Origin: Methylovulum miyakonense HT12
Lineage (GTDB): Bacteria > Pseudomonadota > Gammaproteobacteria > Methylococcales > Methylomonadaceae
DNA length: 64,000 nt
Direction: 5' to 3'
NCBI RefSeq assembly: GCF_000384075.1
Contig: NZ_KB913025.1
Location: 4,534,187-4,598,186, forward strand
Shown: in pieces, positions 36,891 through 45,934 of the stretch
Position numbering within the stretch: position 1 is the first letter of the stretch
How the letters are laid out: every line of letters starts with the position of its first letter
Position numbers and translations under genes: made by a program
Notes under the pieces: model-generated
The model's input: the letters and a program-made list of their open reading frames with translations, nothing else
Database searches by the model: none
Told to the model about the DNA's origin: nothing

Positions 36891-39873
36891 AAAAATAGCC
36901 ATCGTCGGTTCATCCCACGTTTCGTGGTGGGAACACGCCATTAAAACGGGGCAAATACCCAAACCTTACCATGACATCACCTTTATCGGCCTGGGCGCAA
37001 TGCCAATTTGGGGCGATTTCATCCGCACTGGCATCGCGGAAGCCGAAGACCAGGTCGATGAAATTTTTCTGCTGTTGGGGGATTTCCGGCATGGCAACCG
37101 CATTTTACTGGACGAAAAATTCCTACAAACCGGTGACACTTCGGGTAAGTTTCTAAATATCGCCAAGGAATTGATTTCTGATGAAAACGACAAAATCCTC
37201 TTAGGGCTGATCATAAAATCCCTGGGGGATTTGCGTACCCGGTTGGGCCCAAAACTGCGCATCCTGTTTTGGTCTTTGACGTACCGGGAATTTCAAAGCC
37301 TTGAACAAGGGCGTTATGGCGGCCGTGGGAACTACCGGCATCCGGTCTGGAATTTGGCGGATTTGGTTGAAACCTTTAGCGATGTGGCCATAGACACCTT
37401 GCCGTTGATGCCCCTCCCTATCCACAGCTTTTTCTTGGACGCCAGCGGCCACCCGACTTTCAAAGGCCACGCATTTTTAAGCCATGTGCTGAACGGGCAA
37501 ACGGCATTGGAAGCCTACGGGTCGGTTTGTGCCGATTTTAAATCTTGGGGCCATTTGTTATTCCCACCGGACGCCGGACAGTACCGGGTCAAAATCACTG
37601 GCGATTCAATTGCTTTTGATGCTTTGGCGAAAGCGGTGCGGACAGGTTATTTTTCGATGCCTCCAAGTTGGGAAATTGTTGATTTAAAAACCAGCCAAGC
37701 GACAAAAGGCGATTATGACCGCATAGCCTATTTTTCCGGCCTGCATTTTGAGGACGAAGGCCCGGAACACATCAAGGCCAAAATCGCCGAAGAAAAAGCC
37801 GCCATCCAAAAGCTAAATCTTGGCGATCAAGCCTACGTCATTTTTTGGGACCAGTGGGCCCGCGAGACCATTTCCAAACGCCCTGAATATAGGAATAAAT
37901 TCCTGCCCAAATCGGCTGAAGGTTATGCAGGATCAATAGAACAAGCGTTCGCGCCTTTCCAAGTCAAACCGTTAAGCCCCATTGTTTTCGACAAAGCCAA
38001 TGGCATGGTCGAATTTGGCGGCTCATTCACCCCTAGCGGCAAAGGTTTCGCCGTGCTTTTTCATTTGATCCTGTCTGACGACTTAATAACAACGGCATTC
38101 TCCCGGTATGAAGAAATGGCGAATTATTGCCTGAACCAAACCCCTAGCCTGGCCACACTACAAGACGCTTCCCCCAACCCTGGCTTGGCGCCCCTCCGGA
38201 CGGGACAATTACAGGGCAATTTTGACGGTGTCAGCCTGTCCGGCAGGCTTTGCGGCTGGGCGCTCAACCCTAACGACCTGGACCATAAGGTCCCGGTTTA
38301 TCTGTTTTCCGGCAAACAGCTGATCGCCTCGGCCACCGCCAACCAATTATGGGCGGACTTCCAGTTCGGTGACGGCGGTGACGGCGGTTTTTACGGGTTC
38401 TCTTCAGGGGCGCTGCCCTTGTCCTTGCTCAGGAACCTGAGGGTCGGCAGCGAATTACGCGCGAGTTTTGATCCGGAAGGCCAATTTGAATTGCCTGGCA
38501 GCCCCCTAAAACTAAGCCAAGAATCGCTGTCAAAATTGGCGCTGGCGGCAATCATCGCCAGGAAAAACGAATTTAATGCGCCTAGGCATCAACGTGGCGA
38601 TGATTACCGTATCCCCGCCGATGGCAGGAGCCTGTTTATCGCCAAGAAACTGCCCCCCGAAAGTGACCCGGCGATTTTTCCGCAGACAGAAACCGTGCTG
38701 GACAATGCCGTTGTCGAAAACATCAAACGGCTCCCCCCTTTCTTCAAAGCCGTCATGCGGGCACGGGTGATTGGCGGCGTTTATCACCAGGACGGCAAAC
38801 TGGAAGCCTCGGCCTTAAGCAGCAGCGCGTTTGGCGTGTACCAACTGGCTGACCCGACCCTGACCACAAAACCCACCCGCCATATTGATACGGAGTGTTT
38901 ATACGGCGGCATGTTAACCGAACATTACGGCCATTTTATTATCGAAAGCTTGGCACGCTTCCAAGCTTTCCAGCGGTTTCCCACATTGCCTATTGTCTTT
39001 ACACTGCCCAACCCGCAAATATCCAAAGCCGACGGGCTGCCCGCTTACATGCGGTCGATTTTTGAACTGTTGGGCATCCCATTGGGACGGATTATTTTGG
39101 TCCAGGAAACAACCTCGTTCAAAAAACTGGTAGTCCCCAAAATCGGCATGCGTTGGTTTGATTACCTAAGCGTCGACCATTACCTGGAAATGGCATTGCA
39201 GGTGAAACAGTCTCTTGGCGAAAATTATCCGCTTAAGCAAAACGGGAGCATTTACCTTTCCCGCTCCAGGTTAAGCACCAACCACGAAGGCAACATCATC
39301 TGCGGCGAAGCGGAGTTTGAAAATTACCTTAAAGCGGAGGGCGTGACGGTGGTTTACCCAGAAACCCTCAGCGTCAAGGAACAAATCCAGCTCTTCTGCG
39401 GCGCACGCAATGCCATCGGCTTTGTCGGCAGCGGCTTGCACACCTTGCTGTTATGCCCTGATGTGCCGGAAAAAGTGTTTTATCTGAACCGTAGAAAAGC
39501 CGAGGTCAATCCACAATACCCGCTGATCGATAAAGTATTGGACATTGATGGCCATTATTTCGATGGCGTCATCAAGAGTAACGCCAGAGTGTCCCTAGTG
39601 GATTTCGAGGCCATTTCACAAACCTTGATGGCCTCAGGAGTGGTGAAACGGCCATTTGATTCCAAACAGCATGACTTTGAAAAAGAATTCGCTTTATTGA
39701 CGGATTGGCTACACCTAAAAAGGAAAAACAAAAACCTGACGTTACACGATGAACAACGCTTGGAAACGATAATCGGCCAATGCTTGAGCCAAGTTGCCGT
39801 GAAAGAAGCGCAAGCGCTTCTGCAAGATCGCCAAAAGCCATTGGAACAGCCTTTGAGGTACGCCCATGCCTAA
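36877..39873 (+). CDS. SGNH-like / GT61 glycosyltransferase fusion
   Basis: The 998-residue protein begins with an SGNH-like domain (about 1-220; GSSHVSWWEHA, LLGDFRHGNR, the terminal DASGHPTFKGHAF segment). A middle region of unknown fold follows, then a small beta module (about 445-545; GRLCGWALNPND, GDGGFYGFSSG) of the kind attached to many glycan enzymes, and a GT61-family glycosyltransferase (about 600-920) with HYGHFIIESLARF near 681, YLSRSRLS near 792 and GFVGSGLHTLLL near 850. It overlaps both neighbours (14 and 8 bp), so translation is coupled. It may both decorate and extend a surface glycan. Confidence 0.78.
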   Translation: MQQPKKIAIVGSSHVSWWEHAIKTGQIPKPYHDITFIGLGAMPIWGDFIRTGIAEAEDQVDEIFLLLGDFRHGNRILLDEKFLQTGDTSGKFLNIAKELISDENDKILLGLIIKSLGDLRTRLGPKLRILFWSLTYREFQSLEQGRYGGRGNYRHPVWNLADLVETFSDVAIDTLPLMPLPIHSFFLDASGHPTFKGHAFLSHVLNGQTALEAYGSVCADFKSWGHLLFPPDAGQYRVKITGDSIAFDALAKAVRTGYFSMPPSWEIVDLKTSQATKGDYDRIAYFSGLHFEDEGPEHIKAKIAEEKAAIQKLNLGDQAYVIFWDQWARETISKRPEYRNKFLPKSAEGYAGSIEQAFAPFQVKPLSPIVFDKANGMVEFGGSFTPSGKGFAVLFHLILSDDLITTAFSRYEEMANYCLNQTPSLATLQDASPNPGLAPLRTGQLQGNFDGVSLSGRLCGWALNPNDLDHKVPVYLFSGKQLIASATANQLWADFQFGDGGDGGFYGFSSGALPLSLLRNLRVGSELRASFDPEGQFELPGSPLKLSQESLSKLALAAIIARKNEFNAPRHQRGDDYRIPADGRSLFIAKKLPPESDPAIFPQTETVLDNAVVENIKRLPPFFKAVMRARVIGGVYHQDGKLEASALSSSAFGVYQLADPTLTTKPTRHIDTECLYGGMLTEHYGHFIIESLARFQAFQRFPTLPIVFTLPNPQISKADGLPAYMRSIFELLGIPLGRIILVQETTSFKKLVVPKIGMRWFDYLSVDHYLEMALQVKQSLGENYPLKQNGSIYLSRSRLSTNHEGNIICGEAEFENYLKAEGVTVVYPETLSVKEQIQLFCGARNAIGFVGSGLHTLLLCPDVPEKVFYLNRRKAEVNPQYPLIDKVLDIDGHYFDGVIKSNARVSLVDFEAISQTLMASGVVKRPFDSKQHDFEKEFALLTDWLHLKRKNKNLTLHDEQRLETIIGQCLSQVAVKEAQALLQDRQKPLEQPLRYAHA

Positions 39874-41194
39874 AAAAATGCTGGTGATCGGGCCCAGCCA
39901 CGTCAAGCGGCTGGAGCATGCGGTCAATGCCAACATATTGCCTGAACTGTCGTTAAAAGTTGATTTTTGGGGGCGGGATGGCATGGCGGTATGGCATCCG
40001 CTCTTCCTCAAGCAGTTAAGCTCCGTCAATTACGATCATATTTTTGTCATCGTCGGTGATTTTCGTTTTGGCAATAAAACCTTTGCAAAAACCGAAGCGA
40101 AGAATGCCAATGGTGTCGAAAAGGATCTGATAAATGTCGACAATGATGCCAAATTGTATGAAAAAAGCTTGGCGACAATAAACCAATTGATTGGGGTTTT
40201 CGGTGACAAAATCAGTTTTCTATTTTGGGATTTGTTGGGTAGGGAGTTCGCCAACAGGCGGGACAATAAATACACGGCAGACGGGCGATACCGGCACCCG
40301 ACCTGGAATTATGACGATGTTTCCAGCCGTTACCCAAACCATATCATTGATGTGGGCTTCCTTAAAGAGGTCTGCATGGACAGGTTGACGGTCGACAGCG
40401 CCAACCATTTCAGCATGTATGCGTACCTGATGATCACCGATGCCATCCAACAGTATGGCAACAAAAGAGGTTTTACACGAGAAGAGATTGAATTCAAGTT
40501 CCGGGTGCTGGACCAGAAATTCCAGCAATTGCCCTTTGAAAACACTTACCTGGTCTGTGACCCGCCTATCTACCATCGGTTTAACGAGGCTTTATCCAAA
40601 GGCGCGTTACCCAACCATAGCAAACTGAACCTCTTGACAATCCAGGAGTTTGCCACGCAGAAACAGCGGTCATTAGACGAAAGCGCAAAAGTCCTATACC
40701 TAAGCAGTTTCAGACGGGTTGAAGGCCATGACAATGCGGCGAAATACCAGCTGGCCATTAATGCCTTGGACAAAATCAAGTTGCCCCCGTCCCGGTTCAC
40801 TATCGTGTTTTTCGATTACCTTTGTGACTATGTTTTTGAATTGAGGAATAAACAAATAAACCAGCCGGTCAGCTTACCCGACCCAAGCGACGAATATTCC
40901 CTGGAAACCCTGCAAAGCTCCCATGTGAACGCCATCCACTATCCTTTGGACAATGATGGCTTTTTACATTCGGTGTTTGAATTGAGCGGGCGCTTGCCTA
41001 ATTTTAAAGGCTATTTCCTGTTATTGATGTCCGCTTCTTTAGGGCAAACCTCTGCGGAGTTTGTCAATTTTTCTTACAACTATTTCATTAGGGATGTGTT
41101 TGCGGCGGCAGGCATCGGGCTTGACGTGGCCCACCCCGCCAAGCCCGTCATTTTGGCCGGTGACGCGCGGCAAGAAGCCGTTTCCCTGCCATAG
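39866..41194 (+). CDS. SGNH-like protein, paralogue of the preceding N-terminal half
   Basis: The 442-residue protein repeats the plan of the first ~420 residues of its neighbour: GPSHVKRLEHAVNA, VIVGDFRFGNKTF, then DGRYRHPTWNYDD (neighbour: GNYRHPVWNLAD) and a second domain with SFRRVEGHDNAAKYQLAI. It has no GT61 part. The two probably arose by duplication followed by fusion or loss. A role in acylating or deacylating a sugar is possible, but classical Ser-Asp-His catalytic residues are not obvious. It overlaps its upstream neighbour by 8 bp. Confidence 0.65.
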   Translation: MPKKMLVIGPSHVKRLEHAVNANILPELSLKVDFWGRDGMAVWHPLFLKQLSSVNYDHIFVIVGDFRFGNKTFAKTEAKNANGVEKDLINVDNDAKLYEKSLATINQLIGVFGDKISFLFWDLLGREFANRRDNKYTADGRYRHPTWNYDDVSSRYPNHIIDVGFLKEVCMDRLTVDSANHFSMYAYLMITDAIQQYGNKRGFTREEIEFKFRVLDQKFQQLPFENTYLVCDPPIYHRFNEALSKGALPNHSKLNLLTIQEFATQKQRSLDESAKVLYLSSFRRVEGHDNAAKYQLAINALDKIKLPPSRFTIVFFDYLCDYVFELRNKQINQPVSLPDPSDEYSLETLQSSHVNAIHYPLDNDGFLHSVFELSGRLPNFKGYFLLLMSASLGQTSAEFVNFSYNYFIRDVFAAAGIGLDVAHPAKPVILAGDARQEAVSLP

Positions 41195-41276
41195 CCCGAA
41201 GCGGCTTTTTCGCTAACCGTTAATTTTCAGCGCTGCTGACAATACCCAAAAGATTCCGTTTCATAGGGAGTGTGCA

Positions 41277-43619
41277 TTGAAACCCAATTGGCAAATAATC
41301 AACGAACAATTACTGACAGGCGTGGAAATTAGCCACAATCCCGCCTATGCAACCCGCTTACCCATGTTCAAAGCCGCCTTTTTCCTGAACTCCAGTTTAG
41401 ATTCTTTAGCCGGGTTAGACCTTGACGTCCCGGGCATTGAAAATACTTTTGGCAGTATAAAAGATGCCGTGGACACGGCGGTTGAAGCCTTGTTTTATTT
41501 TTTTACCAACCAGTATGGCAAGATTTCTGAAAAGCATTTGGAGGCGCCTGCAACACTTTTTGGCTTGGCGCAAGAACACGGGCTTAACCTTTTAAACAAA
41601 GCCCATAACGTGCACATTTCAGCCTTGCCCACGGTATTGGGGCCTGACATCAGCGGTGATTTGCAGTTGTTGGTTTCGGAGTGCCGGCATAAGGATTTTG
41701 CCATCAATTTAGTGGAAAACGCATTAAGCGGCTTGCTTAGCTTGCCCAGCCCATTTTCTGGAAACCGGGCGTTTTGCCAGGAAAGTTATGAAGCCCCACC
41801 CGACCTTAATTGTTTACGTTTCACCGACGGCGGGCACACGTTTTTCCTGGTGCAACTGTTGTCTTCGGCAGACGCCTTATATTTTCCGGCCAACAACCTG
41901 CTATTAAATTTTTCCCATATCAACGAAACCCATGCCCAACGCCTGCAAGAAAAGCTGCTCAAACACTTCGCGCAAACGGTGATTTACGCAACATCCGCCA
42001 ATACGTTTGCCGGTGCCATCGCGTCCCACAGCAGGCCTTACCATTTTTACTATGATGTCTGGCCGTCACTTTATGAGCTCGCCAGCCAGCCATCGCTGCT
42101 TGATAAGCTCCCCACGATTATCATGCGCAATAACCATGATTTTAACGATGTCGGCCTATTGTTCGGTTACCGCAAAGGCCAGGTGCTTGACCCCGATGCC
42201 ATCGACAAGCTCGCCGTCAATGACAACAAATGGTTTACCCTTGTCGGGAGGCAACGGCATCTTAGCGACAGCTTTGCTTATGAAGTTGCCGATAACTATT
42301 TGGTCGAGAAAGCCCTGCAATCGCCCTCCCCCACCGCGTTGGCAAAAGCCTCGCAAATAGCGGATTGTTACCCTGTCGTCTGGATCGGCGTGGAAGGCCA
42401 GAAACGTTGCTGGCTGGAGCAAACCGAAGGCTACGCCCATATCATCAACGGGCTGGCGCAACACTACCCTAAGTTAGGGGTGATCTTTGACGGTTGGACG
42501 ATGCCGCATACCGCCTCGGCCGCATCCTTAAAAGAAGCGGCGAAAGACCACCAGGTTGTCCGCAACATCCTGGACTTGCTGGATACCCCTATCCATCATG
42601 TTTCAGTGGTTGGCGAAACCAGCAACACCAAACTGGTGGTCGGTAACCTCGCGGATTTTTTTATCAGCAATTTCTCTACGGGTTCGCAACATATTTCCCG
42701 GTTTTTACGCAAACCCGGTTTTTGCCATTTGAGCCAATCATTTTCCAATGTCGCCCTACGCCATGGGATGCACATACATCCTAACCCTCATGTTTATCTG
42801 TTCCCCAAAGAGCATATCAGCGACCAACAAGACCAAGACGCCACCCGCCATGATTTTTTAAATTATTCAATTGACAAGGAGTTGTTTTACCAATTTATTA
42901 AAAAACGCCTGGCATCCCTATTGGGCCACGCCACCCATCCGTCGATACGGCTATTTGTCGAGCCGTCCTACAGCGTCACTTATGATTTGCGGATATATTT
43001 AAAAATGGCGGCACACGGCAACATATTGCATGCCGGCCCCGGTGAAGACAAAATTGTCGCCTTGAAGGCTTACCCGGAAAGCTATCTCAAAAGGCAGCTA
43101 ATTTATGGCACCTTCCCGTTTGGTAGCGATAAAAAAGCGGGGATGCAGGCGGACTATTTGATTTGGTTGCGGCATCCAATACCGCGTGTTTGTTTCCACG
43201 CCTCGGAATTGAGGCTGGCCGCCGCCCACAAAGGGCAGTCCCTCACCATCAGGGACGTTTTTAAAGCCGGGCATAGGGTGTTGGATAATTATTTCACCCG
43301 CATGCTGTCGGGAAGCTTTGCCACCCCGTTTGGGAAATGTACCGAACAGATGCTGTTGACCGCAATCAGTAACTTAAAAAGCCGTTTTGTCTATATTGGC
43401 ATCAATGAACAACCTGCCGAATCTTACGACCTTCTGTGTGCGGCGATGGATTACGACCGGGCATTATTCACTGGCACTGAGCCGCTCAGATACGAGTTTG
43501 ACGAAAGCCAATTCTCCGATGCCGAACTCCTGTTGGCAAAAGAAAGGAATAGCCTAGACTTGCGTTTGTATGAAGTGGCCTTGGAAATTTTTAACAGCAA
43601 GCGCCTTATCCTCCACTGA
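41277..43619 (+). CDS. Large protein with glycosyltransferase-like and sulfotransferase-like parts
   Basis: The 780-residue protein starts at TTG 41277, supported by AGGGAG 7 bp upstream. The region around 390-520 (DGWTMPHTAS, NLADFFISNFSTGSQHISRFL) looks like a nucleotide-sugar glycosyltransferase end. The last ~220 residues resemble the Sulfotransfer_2 family: LIYGTFPFG, YLIWLRHPIPRVCFHASEL, YFTRMLSGSF and SRFVYIGINEQPAES. The PAPS-binding P-loop usually found ahead of these is not clear (NILHAGPGEDKI). It may sulfate a glycan, consistent with the nearby sulfate-uptake genes. The N-terminal 380 residues are unrecognised. Confidence 0.6.
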   Translation: MKPNWQIINEQLLTGVEISHNPAYATRLPMFKAAFFLNSSLDSLAGLDLDVPGIENTFGSIKDAVDTAVEALFYFFTNQYGKISEKHLEAPATLFGLAQEHGLNLLNKAHNVHISALPTVLGPDISGDLQLLVSECRHKDFAINLVENALSGLLSLPSPFSGNRAFCQESYEAPPDLNCLRFTDGGHTFFLVQLLSSADALYFPANNLLLNFSHINETHAQRLQEKLLKHFAQTVIYATSANTFAGAIASHSRPYHFYYDVWPSLYELASQPSLLDKLPTIIMRNNHDFNDVGLLFGYRKGQVLDPDAIDKLAVNDNKWFTLVGRQRHLSDSFAYEVADNYLVEKALQSPSPTALAKASQIADCYPVVWIGVEGQKRCWLEQTEGYAHIINGLAQHYPKLGVIFDGWTMPHTASAASLKEAAKDHQVVRNILDLLDTPIHHVSVVGETSNTKLVVGNLADFFISNFSTGSQHISRFLRKPGFCHLSQSFSNVALRHGMHIHPNPHVYLFPKEHISDQQDQDATRHDFLNYSIDKELFYQFIKKRLASLLGHATHPSIRLFVEPSYSVTYDLRIYLKMAAHGNILHAGPGEDKIVALKAYPESYLKRQLIYGTFPFGSDKKAGMQADYLIWLRHPIPRVCFHASELRLAAAHKGQSLTIRDVFKAGHRVLDNYFTRMLSGSFATPFGKCTEQMLLTAISNLKSRFVYIGINEQPAESYDLLCAAMDYDRALFTGTEPLRYEFDESQFSDAELLLAKERNSLDLRLYEVALEIFNSKRLILH

Positions 43620-43674
43620 TTTCCGTCGCCCAGCGTTTTCCTCCTATCCTTGATTAAGCCCGTCTTACCACTTG

Positions 43675-44367
43675 CTAAAAGCAGGGACGGCTTCGGCGTA
43701 AACCACCGGTAAGCAAAACACCGATGCCTATACCCATCAACCCTAGGGAGGAAGGTTCCGGCAGGGCTGTCTGGCCAGCCGCCAGCAGGAAGTTCGGCCC
43801 GAACACGCCTTCGGGGATGCCGGCGTTCAAGTTCGGAAAGGCAAGAACTCCTCCCCCCACTATGGATTCTCTCAGGAGCGATTGGCTGAACGTGATGCCA
43901 GGCGCGTAGGTTTCTTCGCCGAAAACCAAGAGGGAATCACCACAAGCGCCACCGCAAATATCTGCAACCGGGCCAAAGTAGGCTCCGACAATATAGGTAT
44001 GGCCTGCCAGAAGCATGAGGGGGGCGACTGATACGTAACGGTAGCTTCCTATCAAGGGGCCTGCCGACCCTGACGGGATAGTGGTCTGCGCGAGCAGCGA
44101 ACCCGAGCTGGCCCAGATGCCGACAGCATGGGAATCTTGCAAGCCAATCCCGCCTTGATCATATAAACCCAGGGCATCAAGTTCCAGATTTTGCGGGCCG
44201 ACCACGAACGACCAGCCGACACTCGCACTTTGGTTGGCGCCTACGAAATTACGCCAATCGACTGCCGTCCCGTTTGCGGTTTCCACTGCCGGGATAACCG
44301 CGGCATCAGTGCGCACCACCCCTAAGCCAACAAATAGGGAAAGAAGTATGGCAGCGATATTTTTCAT
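43675..44367 (-). CDS. PEP-CTERM surface protein (DUF4082-like)
   Basis: The 230-residue protein has a signal peptide (about 1-23, MKNIAAILLSLFVGLGVVRT), a single beta domain with VGWSFVV, LDALGLYD, HAVGIW and GHTYIVGAYFG, as in DUF4082, and a classical sorting tail: LPEPSSLGLMGIGIGVLL followed by GGLRRSRP. Exosortases cut or process such tails and hand the protein to the cell surface. It lies 228 bp downstream of the exosortase operon in the same direction and may be a second client. Cysteines in DICGGACGD could form a disulfide. Confidence 0.88.
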   Translation of the reverse strand: MKNIAAILLSLFVGLGVVRTDAAVIPAVETANGTAVDWRNFVGANQSASVGWSFVVGPQNLELDALGLYDQGGIGLQDSHAVGIWASSGSLLAQTTIPSGSAGPLIGSYRYVSVAPLMLLAGHTYIVGAYFGPVADICGGACGDSLLVFGEETYAPGITFSQSLLRESIVGGGVLAFPNLNAGIPEGVFGPNFLLAAGQTALPEPSSLGLMGIGIGVLLTGGLRRSRPCF

Positions 44368-44595
44368 TAGGAAGCCCCTTAGGCTTAATCGCGTGTCTGT
44401 GCGCGCGAAAATTTCGGATTTCCGGTATGAAACTTGAACTAATGCATCATGTCCTGCATACCGGCCACTTGCCGGGCAATTTTAGCATGGCAAACACCCG
44501 CCGCCTTAATTCATTACCTTGCGTTACCAGCGTCCGGTTTGCCTCAATAAAGCGGAAAGCCCGGCCCCTCGTGGCTGACCGCCAGGCCATGTGCA

Positions 44596-45138
44596 CTAGG
44601 CCGCTGGTGTCACCTGGGTGACAGCCCACCACTGGCGTGACCCTGGCTGGAACAAACTTTCCCAATACCACGCGGAAACATCCGTCCATTGGGAGTGTTT
44701 ATCATCAAAAATCCGTTCGCACACTTGCAGCTTAAGCTTACGTCCGCGTTCGGCGATAAAGCACTGCCAGCGGATGTTACTTGCCTGCCTCACCACCCGT
44801 GGGGCACTGATTTGGTAACCCAAACCACGATAACAATCTGCCGCCGGATGCAATAGCCGGGTCGGACGGGCAATATGGCGCACCACCCAAACGGTTTCAC
44901 CGTCGCTAAAGCGCCCGATTTCACCAGGAAACCCGTTGGCAAAGCGTTGCTCGACCGTTGTTAGCGGCAATGGGTACACCGTTTTTTTGCCCCCGCTCCA
45001 GCGTTCAAAGGCCCAGTCCTGTTCAACGGCAACCCCGTACTGGGTCAAGGTATCTGGATAGGGGAATAACCAAAGGCGCACCGCACAACCCAGCATAAAT
45101 ACACAAAACAACCACGGCGCCAGGTTAACGGTTTTCAT
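44596..45138 (-). CDS. Exosortase-associated protein, EpsI (DUF3485)-like
   Basis: The 180-residue protein has an N-terminal membrane anchor (about 6-23), then a periplasmic domain whose core (VWVVRHIARPTRLLHPAADCYRGLGY) places one cysteine after HPAAD, much like the HxPxxC motif of EpsI, the usual partner of exosortases. The start at 45138 (MKTVNLAPW) has AGGTGG 7 bp upstream and overlaps the exosortase by 14 bp. It ends in a compact WYWESLFQPGSRQWWAV segment. Function in the exosortase reaction is inferred from position. Confidence 0.7.
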   Translation of the reverse strand: MKTVNLAPWLFCVFMLGCAVRLWLFPYPDTLTQYGVAVEQDWAFERWSGGKKTVYPLPLTTVEQRFANGFPGEIGRFSDGETVWVVRHIARPTRLLHPAADCYRGLGYQISAPRVVRQASNIRWQCFIAERGRKLKLQVCERIFDDKHSQWTDVSAWYWESLFQPGSRQWWAVTQVTPAA

Positions 45139-45934
45139 GGGATCCACCTGATTTACCCAGGGCGGCAGATTTATAAATCACCGGCACGATCAGCCCGAAT
45201 ATCAACAAGCCTATGGCTTCATGCGTCCAATGCGGCAATTGCACGATCCCGGCTTCCTTATAAAACAACAGCGTGTTACGCAACACATTAGCCATGACCA
45301 CGATCACGGTCGCCATGGCCAGCGTTGCCCCACTCCTGGCAGCGCTGGCTGAATTGATGTACGAAAACAGGGCGGCCAAATAAAAGCCTATCCAAAGCAT
45401 GGCGATACCTGCACAGGGGGCGTCTATCAATATCGGCTGGCCGTTCCACAGCAAACTGGCTCCTTGCGGTGTCACGTCCAACCCAAGCAGGGATAACGCT
45501 TGGGTGGCGGCTTGGGCGCAGAACCAACGTAGCGGGTAGCCCAGATAAAAATTAAGCGAGGCAACCACAGGCAATGCCAACATTGACAACATCAGCAACG
45601 GCAGCACTGGCCGCCGCCCCGGCAATAGGCCACTGACCAGCCCGGCGACCCCTAGCAAAGCCAACGCGGCCGAAAGGATGGGAGGCGACATCCCCCAACT
45701 GACGTTTGCACCCCCCGTCAACATCGCGGTGGCCAGTAACGTCCGTTGGCTTGGCAAACGTAACGTCCGCCTGTCCATCCAAACCAGCGCAACTATCGTC
45801 ATTAAAGCCACTATCCCCCAAGGGTCATCAGAACCATCATTGGCACGGCGCACCATCCACAGCCAATGCGTCCATGAGGCCGACAGACTGATAGCCAACA
45901 GCAGGGCAACCATCCAATAGCGTTTAGCAACCAT
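45125..45934 (-). CDS. Dedicated exosortase
   Basis: The 269-residue integral membrane protein has about eight helices and the exosortase catalytic triad: cysteine 174 in DAPCAGIAMLWIGFYLA, arginine 219 in NVLRNTLLFY and histidine 238 in HWTHEAIGLLIFG. It should be a transpeptidase-like protease acting on PEP-CTERM tails at the outer face of the inner membrane. The ATG at 45934 (MVAKRYW) overlaps the end of the VIT/vWA gene by 11 bp and has AGGGGA upstream, so the two are translationally coupled. I could not assign a named Xrt subfamily. Confidence 0.88.
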   Translation of the reverse strand: MVAKRYWMVALLLAISLSASWTHWLWMVRRANDGSDDPWGIVALMTIVALVWMDRRTLRLPSQRTLLATAMLTGGANVSWGMSPPILSAALALLGVAGLVSGLLPGRRPVLPLLMLSMLALPVVASLNFYLGYPLRWFCAQAATQALSLLGLDVTPQGASLLWNGQPILIDAPCAGIAMLWIGFYLAALFSYINSASAARSGATLAMATVIVVMANVLRNTLLFYKEAGIVQLPHWTHEAIGLLIFGLIVPVIYKSAALGKSGGSHENR

